DNA of 64,000 bases, from positions 1-64,000 of the forward strand of contig JAILAR010000097.1 in assembly GCA_024681515.1 (NCBI GenBank). Direction: 5' to 3'. The DNA comes from Eubacterium sp. (GTDB lineage: Bacteria; Bacillota; Clostridia; Lachnospirales; Lachnospiraceae). Below, in pieces: positions 21,422 through 30,989 of the stretch; the stretch's first letter is position 1; the number at the start of each line of letters is the position of its first letter. Below the pieces are notes generated by a model. The model searched no databases and had not been told where the DNA came from. It worked only from the letters and a program-made list of their open reading frames with translations. The translations under genes were made by a program, and so were the position numbers.

Positions 21422-22069
21422 CTATTTCGTTCCGAAGATACGGTCGCCGGCATCGCCGAGACCCGGGCAGATGTAAGCCTGCTCATTCAGGCAGCGGTCC
21501 AGATTTCCCACATAGATTTCGATATCCGGATGCGCCTCGGCCAGGCGCTCCAGACCTTCCGGTGCGGCAATGATGCACATGAATTTGATATGTTCTCCGC
21601 CGCGTTCTTTTATGGAATTCACGGCTTCCACGGCAGATCCGCCGGTTGCCAGCATGGGATCGAGAATAACGACCAGACGTTCCTCGATCGGGCTGGGAAG
21701 CTTACAGAAATATTCATGCGGCTCATGGGTCTCCGGATCCCGGTAGAGTCCGATGTGTCCGACCTTCGCGGAGGGAACCAGTGCATGGATGCCGTTCACC
21801 ATACCAAGTCCTGCACGCAGGATGGGAACGATGGCCAGTTTCTTTCCGTCGATGACCGGTGACATGCAGGTCTCGATGGGAGTTTCCACCTCCTGATCGC
21901 GGAGGGGCAGATCCCGCAGTGCTTCGAAGGCCTCCAGCATGGCGATCTCTTCCACCAGACTGCGGAATTCGGATGTGGCGGTATTCCTGTCCCGAAGCAG
22001 AGTGATCTTGTGTTTGATCAGAGGATGCTCCAGGATGGTGACATTTTTATAGTTTTTGTAATTCATCAA
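21422..22069 (-). CDS. upp: Uracil phosphoribosyltransferase
   Basis: [46 protein letters not shown]. Confidence 0.96.
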   Translation of the reverse strand: MMNYKNYKNVTILEHPLIKHKITLLRDRNTATSEFRSLVEEIAMLEAFEALRDLPLRDQEVETPIETCMSPVIDGKKLAIVPILRAGLGMVNGIHALVPSAKVGHIGLYRDPETHEPHEYFCKLPSPIEERLVVILDPMLATGGSAVEAVNSIKERGGEHIKFMCIIAAPEGLERLAEAHPDIEIYVGNLDRCLNEQAYICPGLGDAGDRIFGTK

Positions 22070-22167
22070 TTTAACCCCCTTATTCTATAATCAAGTAAGT
22101 CTGCATACATTTTAACACAGCAAAGATGGTTATTCAAAACAATCGGGATATAAAGAGAGGAAAAATT

Positions 22168-23112
22168 GTGTCCACAAATGATACTTTCAAGGAAAAAATA
22201 GATAATCTGAAAGAGAACATCCGGAGGATCTATGCAGGAAAGGATGCGGTGGTGAAGAATCTGATCATCGCCCTTCTGGCAGGTGGGCATGTGCTTCTGG
22301 AGGACGTGCCGGGAGTCGGAAAAACCACGCTGGCAAAGGCTTTTGCGGCGTCCGTTACCATGGATTTCTCGCGCGTGCAGTTTACGCCGGACACCCTTCC
22401 GACAGATCTGTTGGGAACCACGGTCTTTGAACCGGAGACGAAGACCTTTCGTCTGATCAAAGGACCGGTATTTCACCGTTTCCTGCTGGCAGATGAGATC
22501 AATCGTACTTCTCCGAAGACCCAGTCAGCGCTTCTGGAGGTGATGGAGGAACATCAGGTGACCATCGACGGAACCAGCTATCCGCTTCCGGAGCCGTTCC
22601 TGGTGGTAGCGACCCAGAACCCGGTGGAGCAGCTGGGAACCTACCCGCTGCCGGAAGCAGAACTGGACCGGTTTCTTATGAAGCTGACCCTGGGCTATCC
22701 TGGCAAGAAGGAGCAGATGACTCTGGCACAGCGGTTCCTGACAGGTGAACTTCAGCAGCCCCTGTCTGCAGTCATTTCCGTAGAGGAGCTTGTGGAAATG
22801 ATGTCGGCCGTGAAGCAGGTGATCTTCTCCGAGGAACTGGTGGAATATGCACTGGCGATCGTGGAGGCTACACGGACAAAAACCGAGGTACGATGCGGCC
22901 TGTCCCCCCGTGCCGGTCTGGATCTTCTTCGTGCTTCCCGCGCCGCAGCCTTTGTGCATGGCAGAGATTTTGTTACGCCGGAGGATATACTGGATATGGC
23001 AAAAGTGGTGCTGCCGCACCGCATCGTGCTGACCACGGAAGCAAGGATCAATCATTTCACGGGGTATCAGGTGATCCTGGATGTACTGGAGAGTGTGAAA
23101 CGTCCGAAATAA
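22168..23112 (+). CDS. MoxR-family AAA+ ATPase
   Basis: LLEDVPGVGKTTLAKAFA, LLADEINRTSPKTQSALLEVMEE, ATQNPVEQLGTYPLPEAELDRF; GTG start after AGAGGA. Confidence 0.95.
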   Translation: MSTNDTFKEKIDNLKENIRRIYAGKDAVVKNLIIALLAGGHVLLEDVPGVGKTTLAKAFAASVTMDFSRVQFTPDTLPTDLLGTTVFEPETKTFRLIKGPVFHRFLLADEINRTSPKTQSALLEVMEEHQVTIDGTSYPLPEPFLVVATQNPVEQLGTYPLPEAELDRFLMKLTLGYPGKKEQMTLAQRFLTGELQQPLSAVISVEELVEMMSAVKQVIFSEELVEYALAIVEATRTKTEVRCGLSPRAGLDLLRASRAAAFVHGRDFVTPEDILDMAKVVLPHRIVLTTEARINHFTGYQVILDVLESVKRPK

Positions 23113-23142
23113 TAAGAGCGTGCGAGCGCAAAGTGTAGAATC

Positions 23143-24201
23143 ATGAGCAACAAAACCGTTAAACGCAGACGCCGGTGGATACCGCGCGGGATCTATCTGC
23201 TCTTCCTCATTGCAACCATTGTTTTTGTAAGCAATCGGGGAGGAGCTTTTTCGTATGTCCTGTTTTACGCAACCGTCCTGTATCCTCCGCTGGCATTTCT
23301 GTACCTCCTGTATATCCGGGCTACGGTGCGGATCTACCAGGAGATGCCGCTGAGGGAAGTACGCAAGGGCAAGGAAGAGTCCTACTACCTGACGGTGGAG
23401 AATGCCGGCTGGCTTCCGGCTTCGGGTCTGATCCTTTCTCTTGAGACAGGAACCGAATTCCGGGAGGATATGACAGGTCAGCCCCTGTCCTTCTTTCCCC
23501 GGGAGAAAAAGGAATTCCGGACCCGGATGCGTTGTGTTTATGCAGGCAGTTACATAGCCGGCATCGAAGGCATCATTTTCCGTGACTGTTTCGGTCTGAT
23601 CAGACTGACGCTTCGAAATCCCAATCCCCTGCGGCTGCAGGTGCTTCCGATGGTGACCGGGATGGCGGGAGAGGATATGAGCCGCGTGATCTGGGAAATG
23701 GTCCACGGTGCCCCGGGTCGTAAACGGGAGTATGAAAACACGCTGGGGGTAGACCTTGCAAAATATTCAGCCGGGGATCCCCTGAAAAGGATCCACTGGA
23801 AGAACTATGCCCGAAGCGGGGAACTGTTTGTCAGGCTTCCGGAGGAGCGGGAATATGACCTGCTGTCAGTCGCTCTTATCGCTAGGGCGGGAGAAGAGAA
23901 AGAATCCGCGGAGGATCGGCTGATCCGAAGAGACCGGTTTTTGGAGTATGCAGTGTCTGTGGCCGGGATCCTTGCGGAGCAGCGGCAGCCCGTACAGTTT
24001 CATTTTTACAGTTCAGACGTGAAGCGGGTTCTGGTGGAAGATCTGGAGGGCATGGAGTCCCTTTGCCGGGAGCTCTCAAAGGAGATCATCCTGCGGGATA
24101 AGGCAGATGCCATCGAAGAACGTGTAAGACAGTCGGTGCGTCAGACGGATGCGGTGGCACTGTATATCAAAGAGGGAGAAGAGCAGCTATGCCTGATGTG
24201 A
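23143..24201 (+). CDS. DUF58 domain protein
   Basis: Two N-terminal TMs; VDLAKYSAGDPLKRIHWKNYARSGELFVR. Confidence 0.9.
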   Translation: MSNKTVKRRRRWIPRGIYLLFLIATIVFVSNRGGAFSYVLFYATVLYPPLAFLYLLYIRATVRIYQEMPLREVRKGKEESYYLTVENAGWLPASGLILSLETGTEFREDMTGQPLSFFPREKKEFRTRMRCVYAGSYIAGIEGIIFRDCFGLIRLTLRNPNPLRLQVLPMVTGMAGEDMSRVIWEMVHGAPGRKREYENTLGVDLAKYSAGDPLKRIHWKNYARSGELFVRLPEEREYDLLSVALIARAGEEKESAEDRLIRRDRFLEYAVSVAGILAEQRQPVQFHFYSSDVKRVLVEDLEGMESLCRELSKEIILRDKADAIEERVRQSVRQTDAVALYIKEGEEQLCLM

Positions 24202-24223
24202 GGCAGGTCATGGAATGTAAACA

Positions 24224-26500
24224 ATGAAAGAAAAAACGGTTCGCAGAAAACAGAATAAAGAAACACCCTCCGTCGCAGCGGCCCGAAACGCGATCTGGAC
24301 GTACATCCTGGAAGGACTTCCGGTCATCGCTCTGGCAGCGGCGGGAGCAGGCCTGCTGGAGGAGATTCCATACCTTTCACTGGAGGCGGGCTTTCTCCTG
24401 CTGTATTTTGCTGCGTTCTTTTTTGCAGGCCTGATCTTTTTATGCATGGATCGCCGGACACTTATGTTTCGGCTCCTGCCGGCCATTCCCCTTACGGTGC
24501 TGCTCATTTCCAGAGATCTGCCTCTGTTTTTCAATGCTGCAGCGGCCCTTTTACTTTTTGCCCTGGTGCATCTGATCCGTCATTGCAGCGCATGGAAATG
24601 GTGTCTCTCCGGTCTGTTTCTGCTTTGCACGGTTCTCTGGTTTATCTTCGGCGGCATGCCCGGATATGCAGCGGTGAGTCTTGTCTTTCTTTTTACGGCC
24701 GCGGTTTCGGAATTTTGGAACCGTCAGTCCCGCTATTGGGGTGTGCTTCTCGCCATCGTCGCGGGGATTGCACTGGCGATCCCGAATTCGGAGGATCCCA
24801 TGCGCTGGGAAGGTGTCCGCAGATTTTTCTCCAGAGTAGGAGATTATATTGTCACGGCCTATCGGGATGTGTCCTACTTTTTTGAAGGACTGTTTGATAC
24901 CGACGATACGGCGTACACCGGTTATTCCGAGGCAGGCCGTCTCAGCGGCGGACTATCGGATTCCGGAAGGGAAGCCATTTTCTTTGATACAAATGAGAGC
25001 GGCCGCGGCGTATACCTTGCGGGAGCGGAGTATGCCAAACTCGGGCCGGAGGGCTTTACGGAGCGGGTAAACTCCGGGCTTCCGGTAAATGCCTGGCTGG
25101 CCATGTATCTGTCCGCGCTCGCAGAAAGTGATGTGACAAAGGCAGAGGCGTCCTGCTTTTCCGGCACGCAGAAAGGCACGGTGACCTATCACTATATCCG
25201 AACTTCGGATCTTCTGCTTCCGTCCACGGTCTACCGGATCGATAAAGGACTGGAGTACGGCAGCGGGGAGCAGAGAAAGAAAGGCTTTTCCTACGGGTTT
25301 AATTACATAGCGCTGGATCAGGCAAATCCGTATTTTGCTCGGCTGGCGGAGCAGTCGGAGCGCCGCGCGGCGTCCGGCATGGGTGAACTCCCGGATAAGG
25401 GGAAGGATGAAGTATACGGCTCTGCCGCGACCTACGAGGACGCAGCAAAGGTTGCAAAAGAATATTACGGCCTGAATCTGTCGGATTATATGTCTGAGGA
25501 GGAATATCAAACCTGCATCCGGGCTTATCAGTCCATCGAAGAAAATGACGAATATCTGGATACGTCCATGTCCACAAAGCGGATAAAGGAGCTGGCGGCG
25601 CAGCTGACGGAAGGCTGTGAGACCTCGTTTGAGAAAGCAAAGCAGATCGAGGCATATCTAAGGCAGTATACGTATGATGCATCCACCGACCTTCGCGGAC
25701 GGGATAATTATGTGGACGCATTTCTCTTTGAGGTGGAACGGGGCTATTGTGTTCACTATGCATCGGCCATGGTCCTGCTGCTCCGGGAAAACGGGATACC
25801 GGCCCGATTTGTACAGGGCTTCCTCTATCTTCCGTCGGATGAGGATGCTGAGAAAGACAAAAACAAAGGGGAAGCAGTCTATGACCGGAACGCTCATGCG
25901 TGGGTGGAAGCTTACATCTCCGGTCTTGGATGGATCCGGTTTGAACCCACGGCGGTGTACGAAAATGCAGAAGATACCGCCTGGGGGCTCACGGTTTCGG
26001 AGGCCGGTCCTTCCGGTTCATCCGGAACTGAAAAGAACCCGTCCGGGCAGGCCGATATTCCGAAACCGCCGGAGATCCCGATCCCTCAGGGACAGACGGA
26101 TCCGGAGGCTTTGAAACAGGGACATTCCGTATGGCAGATCCTGCGGACCGTGGGCTTATATCTGCTTTCGGTGGTTGCTGCATCCGGGATTCTTCTGCTG
26201 ATCACGCTTTTGGTCCGCAGGATCCGATACGCACGGCTGTCTCCGGAGCGCAGATTAATGACGGATATGCAGGTACTTCGAAAACGTCTGGATGCGGGAC
26301 TTCCGGACGGCGTAACGGCAGAATCGGTCTATGATTATCTTCCCTATGTTAAGGAAATGCAGGTGCGCGAGAAACTGGAGACGGTGTTCCGAGGCTATTA
26401 CCGTGTACGTTTCCGCGGAGATGCAGCGAAGCCGGATTTTGTGGAGCAGGTGCGGAAGATCTCGCGAGAGATCCGTCGGGACTGCCTGGGAGAGATATAA
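24224..26500 (+). CDS. Transglutaminase-like membrane protein
   Basis: Multiple TMs; RGYCVHYASAMVLLLRENGIPARFVQGF and RNAHAWVEAYISGLGWIRFEPT (Cys-His-Asp motif); C-terminal TM. Confidence 0.93.
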   Translation: MKEKTVRRKQNKETPSVAAARNAIWTYILEGLPVIALAAAGAGLLEEIPYLSLEAGFLLLYFAAFFFAGLIFLCMDRRTLMFRLLPAIPLTVLLISRDLPLFFNAAAALLLFALVHLIRHCSAWKWCLSGLFLLCTVLWFIFGGMPGYAAVSLVFLFTAAVSEFWNRQSRYWGVLLAIVAGIALAIPNSEDPMRWEGVRRFFSRVGDYIVTAYRDVSYFFEGLFDTDDTAYTGYSEAGRLSGGLSDSGREAIFFDTNESGRGVYLAGAEYAKLGPEGFTERVNSGLPVNAWLAMYLSALAESDVTKAEASCFSGTQKGTVTYHYIRTSDLLLPSTVYRIDKGLEYGSGEQRKKGFSYGFNYIALDQANPYFARLAEQSERRAASGMGELPDKGKDEVYGSAATYEDAAKVAKEYYGLNLSDYMSEEEYQTCIRAYQSIEENDEYLDTSMSTKRIKELAAQLTEGCETSFEKAKQIEAYLRQYTYDASTDLRGRDNYVDAFLFEVERGYCVHYASAMVLLLRENGIPARFVQGFLYLPSDEDAEKDKNKGEAVYDRNAHAWVEAYISGLGWIRFEPTAVYENAEDTAWGLTVSEAGPSGSSGTEKNPSGQADIPKPPEIPIPQGQTDPEALKQGHSVWQILRTVGLYLLSVVAASGILLLITLLVRRIRYARLSPERRLMTDMQVLRKRLDAGLPDGVTAESVYDYLPYVKEMQVREKLETVFRGYYRVRFRGDAAKPDFVEQVRKISREIRRDCLGEI

Positions 26501-26662
26501 ATCGTGGTTTTTGTTGTATGCAGGCCGATTTTGTGGTATTCTGTGGGCAGATGTTGAACGTTCATCAAAGGAAGGTATTCAACGTTTTGCAGTTTGCAAA
26601 ACTGCCGGAAACCAATAATAACCATTAAAAGTACTGGAGAGGGTAAAAAGGAGGGTTTGATT

Positions 26663-27454
26663 ATGAATTGTCCGAATTGTGGAACTCCGCTTCCGGATGG
26701 AGCGATGTTCTGTGGCAGCTGTGGGACCCCGCTGGGTCAGCAGGCACAGCAGATGCAGTATCAGCCGGGGATGCAGCCGCAGGGTCAGCCGGGAATGCAG
26801 CCGCAGGGTCAGCCAGGAATGCAGCCACAGGGTCAGCCGGGAATGCAGCCGCAGGGCCAGCCGGAGATGTATGGCCAGTCGCAGCAGGGAATGTACGGCC
26901 AGCCGCAGCAGGGGATGTACGGCCAGCCGCAGCAGGGCATGTACGGTCAGCCGCAGCAGGGCATGTATGGCCAGCCGCAGCAGCAGGGTATGTATCCCCC
27001 GGGATACATGGCACCGAAGCCGAAAATGATACGTGTCCCCAAATATGTAAAGCCTTCGATCTGCCGGATCGTCGGAGCCGTCCTGATCCTGATCGCGTCT
27101 ATCGTACCGGTCTGGTTTGGACAGAGTTACGGCGGTGGATATGCAGGTGCCGGTTTCTTTGTATCCGGCGGCGGTATCCTGGGTCTCTGGGGTGTCCTCC
27201 TTATGCTGACGGCAGTTGCGCTGCTCTTCTTTGAAGTGGATGTAACCGCATTCCGAAATGCACAGGGCAAGTTCCATGCACTGCCATTTGCACGTTTCTA
27301 TCTTCCTGGATTTGCACTGTTCCTTCTGCTGATGGGAACCTTCGCACATTCCGCAGGAACTCACGACATCGGCTGGGGCTGGTGGCTGTGCCTGATCGGC
27401 ATTCTGCTTTCCTGCATCTCTCCGGTGATGGACATCATCCAGGCGAAGAAATGA
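26663..27454 (+). CDS. Zinc-ribbon membrane protein with GQPGMQPQ / QPQQGMYG repeats
   Basis: MNCPNCGTPLPDGAMFCGSCGTPL N-terminus, 8-aa repeats, then TM helices; RBS AAGGAGGG. Confidence 0.85.
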   Translation: MNCPNCGTPLPDGAMFCGSCGTPLGQQAQQMQYQPGMQPQGQPGMQPQGQPGMQPQGQPGMQPQGQPEMYGQSQQGMYGQPQQGMYGQPQQGMYGQPQQGMYGQPQQQGMYPPGYMAPKPKMIRVPKYVKPSICRIVGAVLILIASIVPVWFGQSYGGGYAGAGFFVSGGGILGLWGVLLMLTAVALLFFEVDVTAFRNAQGKFHALPFARFYLPGFALFLLLMGTFAHSAGTHDIGWGWWLCLIGILLSCISPVMDIIQAKK

Positions 27455-27494
27455 TCGCGGAGCGTTTGCGCGAAGTGTGGAATCGCATATATCA

Positions 27495-27519
27495 TAAAAA
27501 AGGCCTTCGGGCCTTTTTT
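27495..27519 (+). terminator. Rho-independent terminator
   Basis: AAAAAAGGCCTTCGGGCCTTTTTT. Confidence 0.9.
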
Positions 27520-27683
27520 ATGTTTATCGACTATTGCAAAAAAATGGTTTTTATGTTAAGTTTTATTGTGGTAAAGGATTGTCTATATTTTTCGGACAAT
27601 CATAAAAGGGGATCCGGCGCGAGCCGGAAATGTGTCCGGCAGGGGACTCTCTGCGGACAGGGTAATCAAAAGGAGGAATCGTT

Positions 27684-28448
27684 ATGAATTGTCCAAATTG
27701 TGGTGCACCGCTTGCTGAAGGTGCAGCATTCTGCGGAACCTGCGGAATGCCGATTCAGCAGCCACAGCAGCCTGGAATGCAGCAGCCGAACATGCAGTAT
27801 CAGCAGCCCGGAATGCAGCAGCCGAACATGCAGTACCAGCAGCCCGGAATGCAGCAGCCGAACATGCAGTATCAGCAGCCCGGAATGCAGCAGCCGAATA
27901 TGCAGTATCAGCAGCCCGCCGGTATGCAGCAACAGTGGCAGGCACAGCAGCCCACCGGTTCATATGCGCCGAAGGGAAACATCATTGAAATGATCAAGAG
28001 CAAGCCTATTCTGATCGTTACATATGTCGGCTTCTTCTTTATCTTAATCACATCCTTCCTGAAGGGATGGGTAACGGCAAACATATACGGTATCACCAGC
28101 AGTGAAGGTCTGCTTGTTACAGGCGGCGGAATCCTGAAGCTGTATGCACTGTTGTTTGCGTTGATCGCGATCTGGGGAATCCTTGTAGAGTTTGGTTCCT
28201 TCATTCCTGCGATCAACGGAATCGTTGATAAGTTTAAGAAGCTTCCGTATTCACAGTTTTATCTTCCGTGCCTTGCGCTTCTCGTATGGCTCCTTTCCAT
28301 CCTGAACGGCGAGTTCCGGGATCTGGTGAAGATCAGCGGTATCCATTACGGAATCTGCATGTACCTCAACATTATCGGTATCCTGATGATCGCGGCTCGT
28401 CCGGTAATTGCACTGATCCAGAAGAAGAATTACTGGGAAGAGGGATAA
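27684..28448 (+). CDS. Zinc-ribbon membrane protein with QQPGMQQPNMQY repeats
   Basis: MNCPNCGAPLAEGAAFCGTCGMPI, four 12-aa repeats, then TMs; RBS AAAAGGAGG. Confidence 0.85.
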   Translation: MNCPNCGAPLAEGAAFCGTCGMPIQQPQQPGMQQPNMQYQQPGMQQPNMQYQQPGMQQPNMQYQQPGMQQPNMQYQQPAGMQQQWQAQQPTGSYAPKGNIIEMIKSKPILIVTYVGFFFILITSFLKGWVTANIYGITSSEGLLVTGGGILKLYALLFALIAIWGILVEFGSFIPAINGIVDKFKKLPYSQFYLPCLALLVWLLSILNGEFRDLVKISGIHYGICMYLNIIGILMIAARPVIALIQKKNYWEEG

Positions 28449-28477
28449 TAAAAAATATAATAAAGATTAAAATAATT

Positions 28478-28516
28478 AAAAGGTGTGTCTGAGCGTATGG
28501 GCACACCTTTTATTTT
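28478..28516 (+). terminator. Rho-independent terminator
   Basis: AAAAGGTGTG..CACACCTTTTATTTTT. Confidence 0.8.
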
Positions 28517-28717
28517 TGCATGAGTAATGAGACATGCAGGACGAATGTATGAATTGCTAACGTATGAAAAATGAACGAAAAAACAAATATCCATGGAAGC
28601 TCCCTCTTTACATCTAATCTCAAATCGTGTAACTTATTATTCATACGGAGGGTCCCATAACCTCGGCAAAGCTCCGGTATGGTCCGGATGTTACACTGAA
28701 GGGGAGGGATAAAAACA

Positions 28718-30052
28718 ATGAGAGGACAGGATCCTTTGGGAACGGGAGGAACCCCGAACCTTTATGATCGAAATAAATATTCGGCAGTGCTGGATGCCAA
28801 TAGTGGGGCACCACCCGGTGGACGGGGAGTGCCCCCGGGAGCATCGATGAACGGTTACGCCGGTTCACCGATGGGCTATCCCGGAGCGCCGACGAACGGT
28901 TACGGAGGATCGCCGATGGGTTATCCAAAAGCGCCGACGAACGGTTATGTCGGTTCACCAATGGGCTATCCCGGAAACCCGATGAACGGCTATGCGGGAG
29001 CACCCGGAAACCCGATGAATGGATATCCGGGAAATCCCACCGGAGGTTACGGTGGTGAGTTCCGGAAGAATTTTATGGGTATGCCGTCCGGAGGTATGAA
29101 CCGCGGAATGGGTACGCCGCAGAACGGTTCGCAGCCACCCGTGAATGCGCAGAGCATTTCCGCAACCCTTGCGGAAATGGAGGAACTCCGGAAAAAGATA
29201 AACTCCCAGACCTTCTGGGCAGTCTTTTCCATGGTTGCGATGTTTATCGTGATCTTCATCCTTCGGATGAATCGAGGAAATCTGAGAAACAATGCGCTGG
29301 TACCGTTGCTTCCTTTTTTCATCATTGCATGTGCGATCGTCTTTGTTTTTGCGTTGAAGGGCGAAAGCGGAAAAAAGAAGAGGCTGAAATATCTTTACAA
29401 GGAAACCTTTGTACGGCAGATGCTGAACCAGCATTTCCAGGATGTGTATTATAACTGGGAACAGGGGATGGATCAGATGCTGATCAAGGCCAGCGGCGTA
29501 TGCAGGTTGGGAAACAGGTATCATTCGGAGGATTATCTGAATGCGGTATATCGTGGAATCCGGTTCCAGCAGGCGGATGTGACGATCCAGTATCACACCA
29601 GCAACGGAAAGAATTCCCATACCACCACCTATTTTCAGGGACGGATGTTCTGCTTTGAATATCCGACGAAGCGAAGCCTGGCGGTGCAGGTTTTCTCGAA
29701 GAATTTCCTGTATGCAGGAGAACCCGGGGGCCGGATCCGAAAGGACAAGCTGCAGATGGAGAGTGTGGAATTCAATAAAGAATTCACGGTGCGCTCGGAA
29801 ATGGAGCATGATGCATTTTACATCCTGACGCCGCAGATGATGGAGCGGCTGATGGCGCTGAAACGGAAGTACGGAAATGTAACGTTGGTTTTTGATCGTG
29901 GGTATCTGATGGTAGGTCTCAATTCGAGGATGGATTCCTTCGATGCGAACCTGCACAAACCCATTGATTATCAAAATGAGATGATGAGGATGCGCGCGGA
30001 TGTGGCTGTGATCGAGGAACTGATCCAGCTGCTGAACTGCATTCCGAACTGA
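28718..30052 (+). CDS. DUF3137-domain membrane protein with Gly/Pro/Tyr/Asn-rich N-terminus
   Basis: MNGYAGSPMGYPGAPTNGYGG repeats, two TMs, then FYILTPQMMERLMALKRKY; adjacent to lemA. Confidence 0.75.
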   Translation: MRGQDPLGTGGTPNLYDRNKYSAVLDANSGAPPGGRGVPPGASMNGYAGSPMGYPGAPTNGYGGSPMGYPKAPTNGYVGSPMGYPGNPMNGYAGAPGNPMNGYPGNPTGGYGGEFRKNFMGMPSGGMNRGMGTPQNGSQPPVNAQSISATLAEMEELRKKINSQTFWAVFSMVAMFIVIFILRMNRGNLRNNALVPLLPFFIIACAIVFVFALKGESGKKKRLKYLYKETFVRQMLNQHFQDVYYNWEQGMDQMLIKASGVCRLGNRYHSEDYLNAVYRGIRFQQADVTIQYHTSNGKNSHTTTYFQGRMFCFEYPTKRSLAVQVFSKNFLYAGEPGGRIRKDKLQMESVEFNKEFTVRSEMEHDAFYILTPQMMERLMALKRKYGNVTLVFDRGYLMVGLNSRMDSFDANLHKPIDYQNEMMRMRADVAVIEELIQLLNCIPN

Positions 30053-30172
30053 TGGAGCGCGAACTCAAATCGAAAAATAAAAGCAGATAGTCGCCAAATA
30101 CGCGCTTCGTGATGATTCACGGAGCGCCGGAAGGTGCGAAGTATTGAATAAAATAATTAGGAGGATAAAACT

Positions 30173-30718
30173 ATGTTGTGGGCAATAATCGGAACAATAG
30201 TAGGTTTGATTCTGATCTTTGTGATCGCATGGATCAGCATGGCAAACGGAATCAAAGTGGCAGGTCTGAAATGCAATGAGGCACTGTCCGGGATCGACAT
30301 TGCGTTGACAAAGCGTTATGACGTTCTGACAAAAATGGTAGACGTTGTGAAGGGTTATCAGAAGCATGAGGTTGAGACCCTGACAAAGATCGTACAGATG
30401 AGAAGCAACATGTCCATGCCGGAGCGGCAGGATGCCAGCAATCGGATGGACCAGCTGTCCGGTCAGATCCGGATCCTGGCAGAGCATTATCCGGAACTTC
30501 GTTCCAGCCAGAATTTTCTGGGGCTGCAGAGTGCCATCGTGGATGTGGAAGAGCATCTGCAGGCAGCACGCAGACTGTATAATGCAAATGTGACTGCTTA
30601 CAATACCAAGCTCGTGACCTTCCCGAGCAGCATGGTGGCAGGCAGCATGGGCGCAACCCCGCGTCAGTTCTTTGAAGCAGATCCGACCAGACGGATGGAT
30701 GTGCCGATGAATTTCTGA
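30173..30718 (+). CDS. lemA: LemA family protein
   Basis: NxCNEALSGIDIALTKRYDVLTKMVDVVKGY, E..LTGQ-like core, YNTKLVTFPSSMVAG. Confidence 0.93.
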   Translation: MLWAIIGTIVGLILIFVIAWISMANGIKVAGLKCNEALSGIDIALTKRYDVLTKMVDVVKGYQKHEVETLTKIVQMRSNMSMPERQDASNRMDQLSGQIRILAEHYPELRSSQNFLGLQSAIVDVEEHLQAARRLYNANVTAYNTKLVTFPSSMVAGSMGATPRQFFEADPTRRMDVPMNF

Positions 30719-30770
30719 TCCGGTAACTTTTGATCTGATAACTTCTGATCCGATAGCTTCTGATCCGGTT
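30713..30770 (+). repeat. 15-bp tandem repeat at lemA 3' end
   Basis: TTCTGATCCGGTAAC / TTTTGATCTGATAAC / TTCTGATCCGATAGC / TTCTGATCCGG. Confidence 0.85.
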
Positions 30771-30810
30771 TTTCATGATCAACGAATTTAAAAGGTATCG
30801 AATAGCGAGG

Positions 30811-30843
30811 CGGCTCCGTGTGAAGAACACGGGGCCGTTTTTT
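30811..30843 (+). terminator. Rho-independent terminator
   Basis: CGGCTCCGTGT-gaag-AACACGGGGCCGTTTTTT. Confidence 0.85.
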
Positions 30844-30989
30844 GAGTGTCTTCGTCGGAAAAACGATGCTGCATAGCTGTGTGAAACCGCAAGAAACAGG
30901 TTCCATATTTGCAGATTTTCTGCTATACTATTCGATGGGGTAACAGACTATTTTCGTATGTTTGGGTTACAGGGATTTCAGGAATTTTA

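Noticed and set aside
21362-21862. 166-aa plus-strand ORF antisense to upp
   Set aside because: Shadow of upp on the opposite strand; no independent support.
26661-27234. Several overlapping ORFs in other frames of the zinc-ribbon repeat gene
   Set aside because: Tandem repeats with unit length divisible by 3 keep all frames open; only the MNCPNCG frame has RBS, ribbon and TMs.
26758-28000. CRISPR-like appearance of regular repeats
   Set aside because: Repeats are in-frame coding units without unique spacers; no cas genes in the window.
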